A DNA stretch of 56,597 bases, from NCBI GenBank assembly GCA_947628215.1, contig CANQYZ010000010.1, positions 1-56,597 of the forward strand, in the 5' to 3' direction. Position numbers and translations under genes: made by a program. This document shows, piece after piece, positions 1 through 10,353 of this stretch. Within the stretch, counting starts at the first letter, position 1, and each line of letters begins with the position of its first letter. The notes beneath the pieces are model-generated. The model ran no database searches, was not told where the DNA came from, and saw nothing but the letters and a program-made list of their open reading frames with translations. This stretch comes from an uncultured Clostridia bacterium (GTDB lineage: Bacteria; Bacillota; Clostridia; TANB77; CAG-508).

Positions 1-750
1 AGAAGATGGGATCCTAGAATGGCTGAATATATATTCCAAGCTAGAAATGGTATCCACATCATCGATTTACAAAAGACTTCAAAAAAATTAGATGAAGCTT
101 ACAAATTTATTAAAGAACAATCTGAAGAAGGAAAAAGTGTATTATTTGTAGGAACAAAGAAACAAGCTCAAGAGTGCATTAAAGAAGCTGCAATAAAATG
201 CAATATGTACTATGTTGATCAAAGATGGCTTGGTGGAATGCTTACAAACTTTAATACAATCCAAACAAGAATTAAAAGATTAAGAGACCTAGAGACTATG
301 GCTGAAGATGGTACATTCGATGTACTTCCTAAAAAAGAAGTTATGGGTCTTAAAGCTGAGATGGAAAAATTAGAAAAGAATCTTGGCGGAATTAAAGATA
401 TGACAGAATTACCAGGAGTAATTTTTGTTGTAGATCCAAAGAAAGAGAGAATAGCTATATTAGAAGCTAAAAAATTAAATATACCTGTAGTAGGATTAGT
501 TGATACAAACTGTAGCCCAGAAGATATCGATTATCCAATACCAGGAAATGATGATGCTATAAGAGCTGTTAAATTAATAGCTGATGTTATAGCAAATGCA
601 GTTATTGAAGGAAGACAGGGAGAAGCTGCAGATACTTCTGCTGAAGAAGAAATGACAGCTGATGCTGAAGAAAATGAAACTCCAGATATGGAAGAAGTAG
701 TAGCAAGCGAAGAAGAAAAAGAAGAAGAAGCTGAAACTACTGAAGAATAA
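1..750 (+). CDS. rpsB: 30S ribosomal protein S2 (5' partial)
   Basis: Small-subunit ribosomal protein S2, cut at its N-terminus by the window edge. The frame is open from base 1 and gives [12 protein letters not shown], the usual S2 start region after the HFGH segment, then [19 protein letters not shown], the WLGGMLTN box, and the [21 protein letters not shown] signature. The last ~45 residues are an acidic Glu/Asp tail, which varies in this family. It lies 28 bases before tsf, the usual rpsB-tsf operon order. The only CGG is in GGC|GGA register and does not disturb the frame. Confidence 0.97.
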   Translation, partial: RRWDPRMAEYIFQARNGIHIIDLQKTSKKLDEAYKFIKEQSEEGKSVLFVGTKKQAQECIKEAAIKCNMYYVDQRWLGGMLTNFNTIQTRIKRLRDLETMAEDGTFDVLPKKEVMGLKAEMEKLEKNLGGIKDMTELPGVIFVVDPKKERIAILEAKKLNIPVVGLVDTNCSPEDIDYPIPGNDDAIRAVKLIADVIANAVIEGRQGEAADTSAEEEMTADAEENETPDMEEVVASEEEKEEEAETTEE

Positions 751-778
751 TAAAAAATTAAATATAGGGGGAATTATA

Positions 779-1654
779 ATGATTACTGCAGATTTAGTAA
801 AACAATTAAGAGAAAAAACAGGAGCTGGAATGATGGACTGTAAAAAAGTTCTAACAGAGACTGATGGTGATATGGAAAAAGCAGCAGAATTATTAAGAGA
901 AAGAGGAATTGCAAAAGCAGCAAAGAAATCTTCAAGAATAGCTGCAGAAGGTTTAGTTTGCGCATATGTAACTTCTGATAAAAAAGTAGGAAGTGTTATA
1001 GAAGTAAATGCTGAAACAGACTTCGTTGCTAAAAACGAAGAATTCAGAACATTCGTAAATGACTTAGCAAAACAAGTTGCTGAGAAAAATCCAAGTGATG
1101 TTGCTGATTTACTTACTCAAGAATATTTAGATTCTGGAAAAACTGTACAAGAAGTTTTAACAGATAAAATAGCAACAATCGGTGAAAATATGTCAATTAG
1201 AAGATTTGTTAGATATCAAGCTGAAGGACTAGTAGAAAGCTATATCCATGGAGATGGAAAAATTGGTGTACTAGTAAACTTCAAAAAAGGTAAAGAAGAA
1301 GTTGCAAAAGATGTTTGTATGCAAATTGCAGCTGCAAGACCTGAATATCTAAACAGAGAAGCTGTTCCAGAAGAAAGAGTAAAGAAAGAAATGGAAATCT
1401 TAAAAGCTCAAGCTATGAATGAAGGAAAACCTGCTGAAATAGCTGAGAAAATGGTTCAAGGTAGAATCGGTAAATTCTATGGTGAGATATGCTTATTAGA
1501 TCAAGAATTTGTTAAAGACCCTTCTATGAAAGTAAACCAAGTTCTATCTTCAAATGATTCTGAAATCGTTGAATTTGCAAGAATTGAAAAAGGTGAAGGA
1601 TTAGAGAAGAGAGAAGAAAATTTTGCAGAGGAAGTTATGAAACAAATAAAATAG
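779..1654 (+). CDS. tsf: Elongation factor Ts
   Basis: Nucleotide exchange factor for EF-Tu. Starts at ATG behind a GGGGGA-type ribosome-binding site. The N-terminal UBA-like part carries VKQLREKTGAGMMDCKKVL, followed by the EVNAETDFVAKNEEF motif and the conserved SYIHGDGKIGVLV region. The 291 aa length fits the bacterial family. It is co-transcribed with rpsB and closed by a hairpin terminator at 1665-1692. Two ATC|GGT junctions contain CGG out of frame and are read normally. Confidence 0.97.
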   Translation: MITADLVKQLREKTGAGMMDCKKVLTETDGDMEKAAELLRERGIAKAAKKSSRIAAEGLVCAYVTSDKKVGSVIEVNAETDFVAKNEEFRTFVNDLAKQVAEKNPSDVADLLTQEYLDSGKTVQEVLTDKIATIGENMSIRRFVRYQAEGLVESYIHGDGKIGVLVNFKKGKEEVAKDVCMQIAAARPEYLNREAVPEERVKKEMEILKAQAMNEGKPAEIAEKMVQGRIGKFYGEICLLDQEFVKDPSMKVNQVLSSNDSEIVEFARIEKGEGLEKREENFAEEVMKQIK

Positions 1655-1664
1655 TTATTTTATT

Positions 1665-1692
1665 AAAGGGTCGTAATTTTACGTCCCTTTTG
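1665..1692 (+). terminator. Terminator of rpsB-tsf
   Basis: Inverted repeat AAAGGG-T-CGTA / TACG-T-CCCTTT followed by a T-rich run, directly after tsf. One T:T mismatch lies in the stem. Confidence 0.75.
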
Positions 1693-1718
1693 TTTTAAAT
1701 ATTTTGGAGGAAAGTATA

Positions 1719-3014
1719 ATGAGTGTAAAAATAGAAAAAACAAAGAACAAGAACGAAGTAAAATTAGAATTCACTATAGATGCAAAAGTATTTGAAGATG
1801 GAATAAATACTGTATTTAAAAAGAATTCTAGATATTTTAATGTTCCTGGATTTAGAAAAGGTAAAGTTCCAATGAATATAGCTGAAAAATATTATGGAAT
1901 TGAAATGTTCTATCAAGATGCATTTAATGAAGTAGTACCAGCTATTTATGATGAAGAATTAAAAAATAATAACATTGAAGCTGTAAGTAGACCTGATATT
2001 GATATTACACAAATGGAAAAAGGAAAAGATTTAGTTTTTACTGCAGTTGTTCAAACTAAACCAGAAGTTGTTCCTGGACAATATAAAGGAATAGAACTTG
2101 ATAAAATAGAATATAAAGTTAAGAAAGCTGACATTGATGCTGAACTTGAAAAAATGGCTGATAAAAACTCAAGAATGATAACAGTAGATGATAGACCAGC
2201 TGAGGATAAAGATACTGCTGTTATAGATTTTGAAGGATTTGTAGATGGAGTTCCTTTTGAAGGTGGAAAAGCTGAAAACCATGAATTAGTACTAGGAAGT
2301 CATACATTTATAGAAGGGTTTGAAGACCAAGTAGTTGGAATGAAAATCGGAGAAGAAAAAGATATAAATGTAAAATTCCCAGATGATTATTTTTCAAAAG
2401 ATTTAGCTGGAAAAGATGCTACATTTAAAGTAAAATTAAATGAACTTAAAAAGAAAGAACTACCAAAAATGGATGACGAATTTGCAAAAGATGTTAGTGA
2501 ATTTGAAACTTTAGATGAGCTAAAAGCTGATATTAAGAAAAACTTAGAAGAAACAAATACTAATAGAGCTAAAAGAGAAACTGAAGATAAGGCTCTAGAA
2601 ATAGTATGTGATAATACTGAAGTTGATATTCCATCTGGAATGATTGAAACTGAAGTAGATAATATGATAGAAGATCTAAATAGAAGACTTAGCTATCAAG
2701 GAATGAATATAGATCAATATTTAAAAATCTTAAAAAAGACAGAAGCTGATTTAAGAAATGAATTAAAGACAGATGCTTCAAAAACTGTAAAATACAGATT
2801 AGTAATTGAAGCTGTTGGAAAAGATGCTAAAATAGAAGTTTCTGAAGATGAGATTAAAGCAAAAGTAAAAGAATTTGCAGACAGTTATGGTAGAAAAGAA
2901 GAAGAACTAAATAAAAATGAAGAATTTAAAAAATACATAGAAGCTAGTATAAAATCAGAAAAAACTGTAAATTATATAGTAGAAAATGCAAATATAAAAG
3001 CAAAAACAAAATAA
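1719..3014 (+). CDS. tig: Trigger factor (ribosome-associated chaperone and prolyl isomerase)
   Basis: Trigger factor, which binds near the ribosomal exit tunnel and helps nascent chains fold. The start at ATG 1719 is chosen for its TTGGAGG ribosome-binding site 8 bases upstream; the open frame extends 5 codons further but without one. The N-terminal ribosome-binding signature GFRKGKVP is present near residue 45, the FKBP-like domain (DTAVIDFEGFVDGVPFEGGK) around residues 160-240, and a long helical C-terminal domain follows. At 431 aa it is full length. It precedes clpP and clpX, a common tig-clpP-clpX order in Firmicutes. Confidence 0.96.
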   Translation: MSVKIEKTKNKNEVKLEFTIDAKVFEDGINTVFKKNSRYFNVPGFRKGKVPMNIAEKYYGIEMFYQDAFNEVVPAIYDEELKNNNIEAVSRPDIDITQMEKGKDLVFTAVVQTKPEVVPGQYKGIELDKIEYKVKKADIDAELEKMADKNSRMITVDDRPAEDKDTAVIDFEGFVDGVPFEGGKAENHELVLGSHTFIEGFEDQVVGMKIGEEKDINVKFPDDYFSKDLAGKDATFKVKLNELKKKELPKMDDEFAKDVSEFETLDELKADIKKNLEETNTNRAKRETEDKALEIVCDNTEVDIPSGMIETEVDNMIEDLNRRLSYQGMNIDQYLKILKKTEADLRNELKTDASKTVKYRLVIEAVGKDAKIEVSEDEIKAKVKEFADSYGRKEEELNKNEEFKKYIEASIKSEKTVNYIVENANIKAKTK

Positions 3015-3035
3015 AATTTAAAAACAAATAATAGA

Positions 3036-3073
3036 AAAAATAATTAGTATAAAAATTTACTAATTATTTTTTC
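3036..3073 (+). terminator. Terminator after tig
   Basis: Long AT-rich hairpin, AAATAATTAGTA paired with TACTAATTATTT, followed by Ts. It separates tig from the clpP transcription unit. Confidence 0.7.
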
Positions 3074-3117
3074 AATTTAAAATACTAAAATAAAAACAAA
3101 AAATATCCTTTAAGTTA

Positions 3118-3150
3118 TTGCATTTTTAAAACATTTAAGATATATATAAT
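3118..3150 (+). promoter_or_regulatory. Possible clpP promoter
   Basis: TTGCAT at 3118, then TATATA after 17 bases, overlapping TATAAT at 3145-3150. It lies about 80 bases before clpP in very AT-rich DNA, so a chance match is possible. Confidence 0.35.
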
Positions 3151-3232
3151 ATACGAATAGGCAAATAATAAATTTATTACATATAATAATATAAATTTAT
3201 TTATAGATAATTTAATATTTAGGAGGAGATTT

Positions 3233-3832
3233 ATGTTAGAAAATAGTTTAGTACCTTATGTAATTGAACAGACAAATAAAGGTGAAAGATCTTATGATAT
3301 ATTTTCAAGATTATTAAAAGATAGAATTATATTTTTATCTGAAGAAGTAAATAATGTTAGTGCAAGTTTAGTTGTAGCACAATTATTATTTCTAGAATCA
3401 GAAGACCCAGATAAAGAAATATCATTATATATTAATAGCCCAGGAGGATCTATTACAGATGGTATGGCAATAGTAGATACTATAAACTACATAAAATGCC
3501 CAGTTTCTACTATTTGTGTAGGTATGGCAGCTAGTATGGGAGCTGTACTTTTAGCATCTGGTGCAAAGGGAAGAAGATTTGCAACAACTAATTCAGAAAT
3601 ATTAATTCATCAACCTTTGATTTCAGGTGGCCTTTCTGGTCAAACTACAGAAATTAAAATCCATGCAGATCATATGGTAAGAACAAGAGAAAAATTAAAT
3701 AAATTTTTAAGTGAAAGAACAGGACAATCATTAGAGACTATTGAAAAAGATACTGAAAGAGATAATTATATGACAGCAGAAGAAGCTTTAAAATATGGAT
3801 TAATAGACGGAATACTTGGTAAAAGAGATTAA
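3233..3832 (+). CDS. clpP: ATP-dependent Clp protease proteolytic subunit
   Basis: Serine protease barrel partner of ClpX. Visible landmarks are [14 protein letters not shown], the nucleophile region [16 protein letters not shown] (catalytic Ser), the catalytic His in ILIHQPL, and the catalytic Asp late in the chain ([15 protein letters not shown]). It starts at ATG behind AGGAGG, and 199 aa is normal. clpX follows 48 bases later with its own ribosome-binding site. No in-frame CGG. Confidence 0.97.
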   Translation: MLENSLVPYVIEQTNKGERSYDIFSRLLKDRIIFLSEEVNNVSASLVVAQLLFLESEDPDKEISLYINSPGGSITDGMAIVDTINYIKCPVSTICVGMAASMGAVLLASGAKGRRFATTNSEILIHQPLISGGLSGQTTEIKIHADHMVRTREKLNKFLSERTGQSLETIEKDTERDNYMTAEEALKYGLIDGILGKRD

Positions 3833-3880
3833 TGCTTTTTAAAGTATAATTTTTTAAATATAAAAGGAGATTGAAAGTAA

Positions 3881-5198
3881 ATGGCAAACGACAAAACAAA
3901 AAGTATAAAATGTTCATTTTGTGGTAAGCCACAAGAGAGCGTTAAAAAGATAATTGCAGGTCCTCGGTGTTTACATTTGTGATGAATGTATTAGTGTTTG
4001 TCAAGAAATTATCGAAGATGAATTTTATGAGGAAGACGAAATACAAGAAGAAACAGAAACACAAAAAATTCCTACTCCTGCTGAAATTAAAAACATATTA
4101 GATGAATATGTAATAGGTCAAGATGAAGCTAAAAAGACTTTATCTGTTGCTGTATATAATCATTATAAAAGAATAAATAATTCAGAAAACCTTGATGATG
4201 TTGAGATACAAAAAAGTAATATTCTACTTTTAGGTCCTACTGGATGTGGTAAAACTCTTCTTGCACAAACACTTGCTAAAGTTTTAAATGTTCCATTTGC
4301 AATAGCAGATGCAACAACACTAACAGAAGCAGGATACGTTGGAGAAGACGTAGAAAACATTTTACTTAAATTAATCCAAGCTGCAGATTATAATATAGAT
4401 AAAGCAGAACAAGGAATTATTTATATAGATGAGATTGATAAGATTTCTAGAAAGTCTGAAAATCCATCTATTACTAGAGATGTTAGTGGTGAAGGTGTAC
4501 AACAAGCACTTTTAAAAATTATAGAAGGAACTGTAGCATCTGTACCTCCACAAGGTGGTAGAAAACATCCTCATCAAGAATTTTTACAAATAAATACTGA
4601 AAATATTTTATTTATATGTGGTGGTGCTTTTGAAGGAATAGAAAACATTATAAATGAAAGAATAGGAAAGAAAGCAATTGGATTTAAAGCTGATATAGAA
4701 AGTAAAAAAGATAAGAAAAGATCAGAAGTATTTAAAGAATTATTACCTCAAGATTTATTAAAATTTGGAATGATACCTGAATTTGTAGGAAGACTTCCAA
4801 TAATTGCAACATTAGATGAACTTACTAAAGAATCTTTAATTGAAATTGTTACTAAACCAAAAAATGCATTAGTAAAACAATACAAAAAATTATTTGAATT
4901 AGATGGAGTAGAGCTTGAATTTGAACAAGGTGCATTAGAGGCAATAGTTGAAAAAGCAATTGAAAGAAATACTGGAGCTAGAGGACTTCGTTCTATTCTA
5001 GAAGAAAGAATGAGAGACATAATGTATGAAATTCCAAATAATTATAAGATTGCAAAATGTACTATTACTAGAAAATCAATTGAAGAGAATTCAGATGCAG
5101 AACTTGTAATAGATGAAAATAAAGAACCAGTAAATTTTTCTAATGTAAAGAAAAAGAAAAATAAACAAAATAAAAATAACAGATTTGAAACAGCATAA
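3881..5198 (+). CDS. clpX: ClpX unfoldase, read through one CGG +1 site
   Basis: AAA+ unfoldase that feeds ClpP. The real start is ATG 3881, with AAAGGAGA upstream, giving [16 protein letters not shown]. At 3965 an in-frame CGG must be passed with a +1 shift to continue as [12 protein letters not shown]. The zinc-binding domain (Cys11, Cys14, Cys33, Cys36) is completed only by this shift. Downstream are Walker [11 protein letters not shown], Walker B YIDEID, the IGF-type loop region KKAIGF, and the sensor-2 GARGLRS. Frame-corrected length is 438 aa, typical for the family. Without the shift translation stops at 3982. Confidence 0.95.
3965..3968 (+). other. CGG +1 recoding site in clpX (Gly29)
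   Basis: CCT-CGG-T. Skipping the C gives P-G-V-Y-I-C. Staying in frame stops at 3980-3982. It lies between the two Cys pairs of the zinc finger. Confidence 0.9.
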
Positions 5199-5202
5199 AA
5201 AT

Positions 5203-5238
5203 AAAGCCTTTCTTAAGTTAGAAGGGCTTTAATTTTTT
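5203..5238. terminator. Bidirectional terminator between clpX and the DnaJ-domain gene
   Basis: Stem AAAGCCTTTCT / AGAAGGGCTTT with loop TAAGTT and one G:U pair. T-rich on the clpX side and A-rich before it, so it can serve both convergent genes. Confidence 0.8.
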
Positions 5239-5267
5239 TTAATTTATTTTAATTTTTTAATTCTTTT

Positions 5268-6212
5268 TTAATCTTCTTCTGTCATAAAGTATCCATTATT
5301 AAAATAGTCAATTACTATACCTAAGGAATTACATACTATATATGAATCATTATAATAAAGAGTCATTGTTGTGTTATTTTCTATATATTTTGTAGGATCA
5401 CCGTAAAAAGCAATTACTTGATATACTGAAATTCCTTTTTTTACAACTCCATCAAATTCTGCAGTTAAAGCTGAAAAATAGTTTTCATATTCGCCATAGA
5501 AATCTTGAAGATAATTTTCATAAGTTATGTCATTTCCATAAGTTCCATACATACTATTTGTTTCAGTTGGATATGGATTATAAGGACTTTGTATAGTATA
5601 ATTTTGAGAAGGAGCATCTACTAGTTCATTAAAAGTTTTGCTAGAATCTGACATAAGCTCTTTAACTTTAGAAAGCAAGGCAATTATAATTGAAAATACA
5701 ATTATAATTACAATAGCAGAGATAAGTGTTATTAACTTTGGTGATGCTCTTAATATTGTGTTATTTATATTATTTGCAGCTTTATTTATAAAATCATTAG
5801 TCGGATTTGAATTATAATTATAATAATCATTATTCATTTGATTACTTTTATCTACACCATAATAATTAGTTGAATACTTTTTGTAGTAATCATAATTATA
5901 CATTTCATTATATCTTTTTTCGATATTTTGCTTTTGCACTTCATAATCATCACTTGAATCATTATCTTTAGTTTCAAATATTTTAGATGTTTCTTCACGT
6001 ACAGAGTTTAAAACTCTATCATATTCGTCTCTTGATGATTTATCAGATAAGATTTCATAAGCTTGATTTAATTCTTTTATTTTCTTTTCAGCAAATTCTT
6101 TACTACCATCATAAACATCTGGATGATATTTCTTTACAAGTTGTTTATATGATTTTTTTATCTCAGAATCTGTAGCTGATTCTTTTACATTTAATAATTC
6201 ATAATAGTTCAT
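5268..6212 (-). CDS. Membrane-anchored DnaJ-domain protein
   Basis: N-terminal J-domain (residues 1-70) with the HPD motif in KKYHPDVYDG and the usual NQAYEILSDKSSRDEYD ending, which would stimulate a DnaK-type Hsp70. A Tyr/Asn-rich linker follows, then one hydrophobic segment near residues 157-182 (LITLISAIVIIIVFSIIIALL), then a ~130 aa outer or luminal domain I do not recognise. It lacks the G/F and zinc-finger regions of true DnaJ, so it is a J-protein of specialised role. Convergent with clpX. Confidence 0.85.
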   Translation of the reverse strand: MNYYELLNVKESATDSEIKKSYKQLVKKYHPDVYDGSKEFAEKKIKELNQAYEILSDKSSRDEYDRVLNSVREETSKIFETKDNDSSDDYEVQKQNIEKRYNEMYNYDYYKKYSTNYYGVDKSNQMNNDYYNYNSNPTNDFINKAANNINNTILRASPKLITLISAIVIIIVFSIIIALLSKVKELMSDSSKTFNELVDAPSQNYTIQSPYNPYPTETNSMYGTYGNDITYENYLQDFYGEYENYFSALTAEFDGVVKKGISVYQVIAFYGDPTKYIENNTTMTLYYNDSYIVCNSLGIVIDYFNNGYFMTEED

Positions 6213-6353
6213 AAATTATTTTTCTCCTATATATCTATAAAATATGATAATATAAAATAAAATTAAAAACAATAGTAAAAAGTATTAAAAAATTTATTTT
6301 AAAAAATAAAATAAAAAACCTTTAAAAGGTTACAAAGAAATATCAAAGAATAC

Positions 6354-6382
6354 TTGATTTTTAAAGTTATTTATAGTAAAAT
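6354..6382 (+). promoter_or_regulatory. rpsO promoter
   Basis: TTGATT (6354-6359), 17-base spacer, TAAAAT (6377-6382), followed by a leader of about 95 bases before rpsO. Confidence 0.6.
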
Positions 6383-6484
6383 ATAAATGCTTATAAAGTA
6401 AGCACTACCATTTACTTAGCTAAAGGAATATACGCTACTTTTGCTCAGTTTATGGCAAATATAATATTTAAGGAGGCGAAAATT

Positions 6485-6748
6485 ATGACAAAAGAGAGAA
6501 AACAAGAAATTATCAATACTTATAAAAGAGATGAAAAGGATACTGGTTCTCCAGAAGTTCAAATAGCTCTTTTAACAGAAAGAATTGCAGAATTAACAGA
6601 ACATTTAAAAGTTCATCAAAAAGATAATCACTCAAGAAGAGGACTTTTAAAGATGGTTGGTAAAAGAAGAAATTTACTAAAATATTTAGAGAAAAAAGAT
6701 ATTGAAAGATATAGAGATATAGCTCAAAAACTATCTTTAAGAAAATAA
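6485..6748 (+). CDS. rpsO: 30S ribosomal protein S15
   Basis: Binds 16S rRNA in the central domain. Start ATG 6485 is set by TTAAGGAGG immediately upstream; the longer open frame from 6452 begins inside the leader and is not used. The sequence has the family pattern: [34 protein letters not shown] and [12 protein letters not shown]. 87 aa, normal. Followed by a strong terminator and then pnp, the common rpsO-pnp order. Confidence 0.97.
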   Translation: MTKERKQEIINTYKRDEKDTGSPEVQIALLTERIAELTEHLKVHQKDNHSRRGLLKMVGKRRNLLKYLEKKDIERYRDIAQKLSLRK

Positions 6749-6756
6749 TAAAACTT

Positions 6757-6787
6757 GGCGTAGCTTTTTTTGAGCTACGCTATTTTT
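6757..6787 (+). terminator. Terminator after rpsO
   Basis: Perfect stem GCGTAGCT / AGCTACGC with a T-loop, followed by TATTTTTC. Confidence 0.85.
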
Positions 6788-6925
6788 CAATTTTTATGTT
6801 GTTTTTAATTAAATAAAAAATAAATTTTTTTGAACTTTGATGTTAGATGTTAGATTTAAGAATTTTTTTTAAAAAGAGTTTTTAAATCTGATTTCTTACA
6901 TCGGTTCAAAAGTTTGGAGGTAAAA

Positions 6926-9058
6926 ATGTTTAAAAGTTATGAAATGGAGCTTGCAGGAAGAAAACTTGTTATTGAAACAGGAAAACTTGCAGGACTTGCA
7001 AATGGAAGTGTTCTTGTAAAATATGGGGACACTGTTGTTATGGTAAACGTAACAGCCGCAAAAGAACCAAAAGAAGGCGTTGATTTCTTCCCATTATCAG
7101 TTGATTATGAAGAGAAATTATATGCAGTAGGAAAAATACCAGGAGGATTCACAAAAAGAGAAGGAAAGCCAACAGATAAGGCAATATTAACATCTAGAGC
7201 AATTGATAGACCTTTAAGACCATTATTCCCAAAAGATTTTAGAAATGAAGTTACTGTTGTTGCAACTGTACTTAGTGTTGAAATGGACAATTCACCAGAA
7301 GTTGCAGCAATGATTGGTGCATCTGCAGCACTTTCAATTTCTGATATCCCATTTGGTGGACCAACAGCTGCTGTAAATGTAGGAATTGTTGATGGAGAAA
7401 TTATAATAAACCCAACAGAAGCTCAAAGAGCAGTTTCTGATTTAAAATTAACAGTTGCAGGAACTAAAGAAAAAATAGCTATGATTGAAGCTGGTGCAAA
7501 TGAAGTATCAGAAGAAAAAATGCTTGAAGCTATAAAAACAGCTCATATTGAGATTCAAAAGGTATGTGATTTTATATCAAATATTAAAGCTGAAATTGGA
7601 AAACCAAAATTTGAATATAAATCTTTTGAAGTAGATCACGATCTATATGAAGATATATCAAATAAATTTAAAGAAGAAACAAAAGAAAAAGTACAAGAAG
7701 TTGATAAAGAGCAAAGAGACAAAAATATAGATGTATTAACAGAAGAAATTGAAAACTATGTTTTAGAAAAATATGGTGAAGAATATCTAGAAGAAAATAA
7801 GCCAATGCTTGCAGATATCATTTATAAGCTTCAAAAAGTATGTGTAAGAGAAATGATATATAATGAACATAAAAGAGTAGATGGAAGAGCTCTAGATGAA
7901 ATAAGACCACTTTCTTGTGAGGTAGGGGTACTTCCACGTGTTCATGGTAGCGGATTATTTACAAGAGGACAAACTCAAGTACTTTCTGTTGCAACTCTTG
8001 GTATGGTAAGTGAAGAACAAATGTTAGATGGTATAGATGAAGAAGAAACAAAAAGATATATGCATCAATATAATTTTCCATCATATAGTGTTGGCGAAAC
8101 TAAACCATCTCGTGGACCAGGAAGAAGAGAAATCGGACATGGTGCTTTAGCTGAAAAAGCATTAGTTCCAGTAATACCATCAAAAGAAGAATTTCCATAT
8201 GCAATAAGAGTAGTATCTGAAGTATTAAGCTCAAATGGTTCTACATCACAAGCAAGCATTTGTGGTAGTACTTTAGCACTTATGGATGCAGGTGTTCCAA
8301 TTAAAAGACCAGTTGCTGGTATTTCAACAGGACTTGTATCTAATCCAGATAATATTGATGATTATGTAATGCTAGTAGATATTCAAGGATTAGAAGACTT
8401 CTTTGGAGATATGGACTTTAAAGTAGGTGGTACAGAAAAAGGAATCACTGCTATTCAAGTTGATATTAAAGTAGAAGGTCTTACATATAAAATTATAGAA
8501 GAAGCCTTTGCTAGAACTAAAAAAGCAAGACAATATATTTTAGATGAAATTATGCTAAAACAAATTGCAAAACCAAGAGATGAAATATCTAAATATGCTC
8601 CAAAGATTATAAGCACAACAATAAAGACAGACAAGATTAAAGATGTTATAGGACCTGGCGGAAAGATGATTAATAAAATTATCGAAGAGACTGGAGTTAA
8701 AATTGATATTGAAGAAGATGGACAAGTATTCATTTATTCTACTGATAATGAAGCTGCTAAAAAAGCTTTAGATATGATAAATGAAATTACATTTGAAGTT
8801 GAAGTAGGACAAATTTATGATGCTACAATTTCAAGAATTGCATCATTTGGCGCTTTTGCAACTCTTCCAGGAGGAAAAGAAGGCTTAATTCATATTTCTA
8901 AGATTTCATACAAGAGAGTAAATAAAGTAGAAGATGTATTAAGTATTGGAGATAAAGTAAAGGTTAAAGTAACTGAAATTGATGACCAAGATAGAATTAA
9001 TTTAACTATGAAAATTGATGAAAACAAAGAAGAAGACAAAAATGAAGTAACAGAATAA
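6926..9058 (+). CDS. pnp: Polynucleotide phosphorylase
   Basis: 3'-5' exoribonuclease and polymerase of the RNA degradation machinery. Start ATG 6926 has GGAGG 6 bases upstream. Two RNase PH-like cores are visible ([51 protein letters not shown] with [16 protein letters not shown]), then a KH domain with VIGPGGKMI and an S1 domain ([24 protein letters not shown]). About 710 aa, full length, with an acidic tail. Three CGG strings lie in C|GG register and do not disturb the frame. Confidence 0.97.
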   Translation: MFKSYEMELAGRKLVIETGKLAGLANGSVLVKYGDTVVMVNVTAAKEPKEGVDFFPLSVDYEEKLYAVGKIPGGFTKREGKPTDKAILTSRAIDRPLRPLFPKDFRNEVTVVATVLSVEMDNSPEVAAMIGASAALSISDIPFGGPTAAVNVGIVDGEIIINPTEAQRAVSDLKLTVAGTKEKIAMIEAGANEVSEEKMLEAIKTAHIEIQKVCDFISNIKAEIGKPKFEYKSFEVDHDLYEDISNKFKEETKEKVQEVDKEQRDKNIDVLTEEIENYVLEKYGEEYLEENKPMLADIIYKLQKVCVREMIYNEHKRVDGRALDEIRPLSCEVGVLPRVHGSGLFTRGQTQVLSVATLGMVSEEQMLDGIDEEETKRYMHQYNFPSYSVGETKPSRGPGRREIGHGALAEKALVPVIPSKEEFPYAIRVVSEVLSSNGSTSQASICGSTLALMDAGVPIKRPVAGISTGLVSNPDNIDDYVMLVDIQGLEDFFGDMDFKVGGTEKGITAIQVDIKVEGLTYKIIEEAFARTKKARQYILDEIMLKQIAKPRDEISKYAPKIISTTIKTDKIKDVIGPGGKMINKIIEETGVKIDIEEDGQVFIYSTDNEAAKKALDMINEITFEVEVGQIYDATISRIASFGAFATLPGGKEGLIHISKISYKRVNKVEDVLSIGDKVKVKVTEIDDQDRINLTMKIDENKEEDKNEVTE

Positions 9059-9093
9059 TCATTTTTATCTAATTTCTTGAAAAGAGGTAAAAT

Positions 9094-10329
9094 ATGAAAT
9101 ATTTATATATACTTCAGCAGGCTTTAATATGGATAATAGTCGTATTTTGGCTATATCAATTAATTATTAGTGCTTGTGCCTTAATAAAGTTTAAAGAAAA
9201 ACCAATTTTGAAAAATAAAAAACATAAATTTATGCTAGTACTTCCAGCACATAATGAATCTGCTGTAATTGGAAATTTAATTGAAAGTTTAAATGCACTT
9301 GATTATCCAAAAGAATTATATGATATATATGTAATAGCAGATAACTGTACAGATAATACTGCAGAAATAGCAAGAAATATGGGTGCTAAAGTTTATGAAA
9401 GATTTAATGAAGAGAAAAAGACAAAAGGTTATGCACTTCAATGGTTTCTTGATATAAAAATAAAAGAGAATGCTGATTATGATGCCTTTTGTGTATTTGA
9501 TGCAGATAATATTGTAGATGCAAATTTCTTAAATGCAATGAATAAAAAATTATGCCAAGGTGAAGAAATTGTACAAGGTTATAGAGATATTAAAAACCCT
9601 ACTGACTCATGGATTTCAGCAGGATATGCAATATTTTATTGGACTATGAATAGATTTTATCATTTAGCAAGATATAATCTTGGACTTTCACCACTTATAA
9701 ATGGTACAGGATTTATGGTAGATTTTAACCTCATAAAACCTACTGGATGGAATACAATTACACTTACAGAAGATATTGAGTTTTCTTTAAAAAATATTGC
9801 AACAGGAAGAAAGCTTGGATGGGCAACAGATGCAATAGTATATGATGAACAGCCTACTGAATTTAAACAAAGTTGGTCACAAAGATCAAGATGGACAGTA
9901 GGACATATTCAATGTTTAAAATATTATACTAAGGATTTAGCACAAGGTGTTGTTGAGTATAGAACTTTAATGAACTTTGATGGATTACTTTATATACTTG
10001 GACTTCCAATGATGATTATGTCATTTTTATTAATAGGAGTAAACACTTTATACTTTTTATTAGGAGAAATGGCAGTTGGAGTATTGATTTGGAATTATTT
10101 TAAATATATTGTTGCAACATTTATAATCCCAATTTTAACAGGTGTTGCAATTATGATTATAGACAAAAGAAAAATAAGACCAATGCTTAAAGGATTGATA
10201 CTTTTCCCAGTATTTATGGGTACATGGATAATTATAAACTTAAAATGCATGATAAGACCAAATACTGAGTGGGAAAAAATTGAACATGGAAGAAATGTAA
10301 AAATAGAGGATATTAATAGTAAAAAATAA
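9094..10329 (+). CDS. Membrane glycosyltransferase family 2 (cellulose synthase/hyaluronan synthase-like)
   Basis: Processive-type GT2 with an N-terminal membrane segment, a catalytic domain starting at KFMLVLPAHNES, nucleotide-sugar Asp residues (VIADNCTDNT, FDADNIVD), the acceptor-side TED motif (TLTEDIEF) and the QRSRW motif characteristic of processive enzymes. Two or three membrane segments follow. It is 411 aa with ATG behind AGAGGTAA. The sortase gene follows 24 bases later, which suggests a cell-surface role. The sugar donor and polymer cannot be read from sequence. Confidence 0.88.
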   Translation: MKYLYILQQALIWIIVVFWLYQLIISACALIKFKEKPILKNKKHKFMLVLPAHNESAVIGNLIESLNALDYPKELYDIYVIADNCTDNTAEIARNMGAKVYERFNEEKKTKGYALQWFLDIKIKENADYDAFCVFDADNIVDANFLNAMNKKLCQGEEIVQGYRDIKNPTDSWISAGYAIFYWTMNRFYHLARYNLGLSPLINGTGFMVDFNLIKPTGWNTITLTEDIEFSLKNIATGRKLGWATDAIVYDEQPTEFKQSWSQRSRWTVGHIQCLKYYTKDLAQGVVEYRTLMNFDGLLYILGLPMMIMSFLLIGVNTLYFLLGEMAVGVLIWNYFKYIVATFIIPILTGVAIMIIDKRKIRPMLKGLILFPVFMGTWIIINLKCMIRPNTEWEKIEHGRNVKIEDINSKK

Positions 10330-10353
10330 TTGAATATAAGGAGTAATTTGAAA

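Noticed and set aside
6452..6484. Longer start of rpsO
   Set aside because: AAGGAGG sits just before ATG 6485; the extension reads through the leader.
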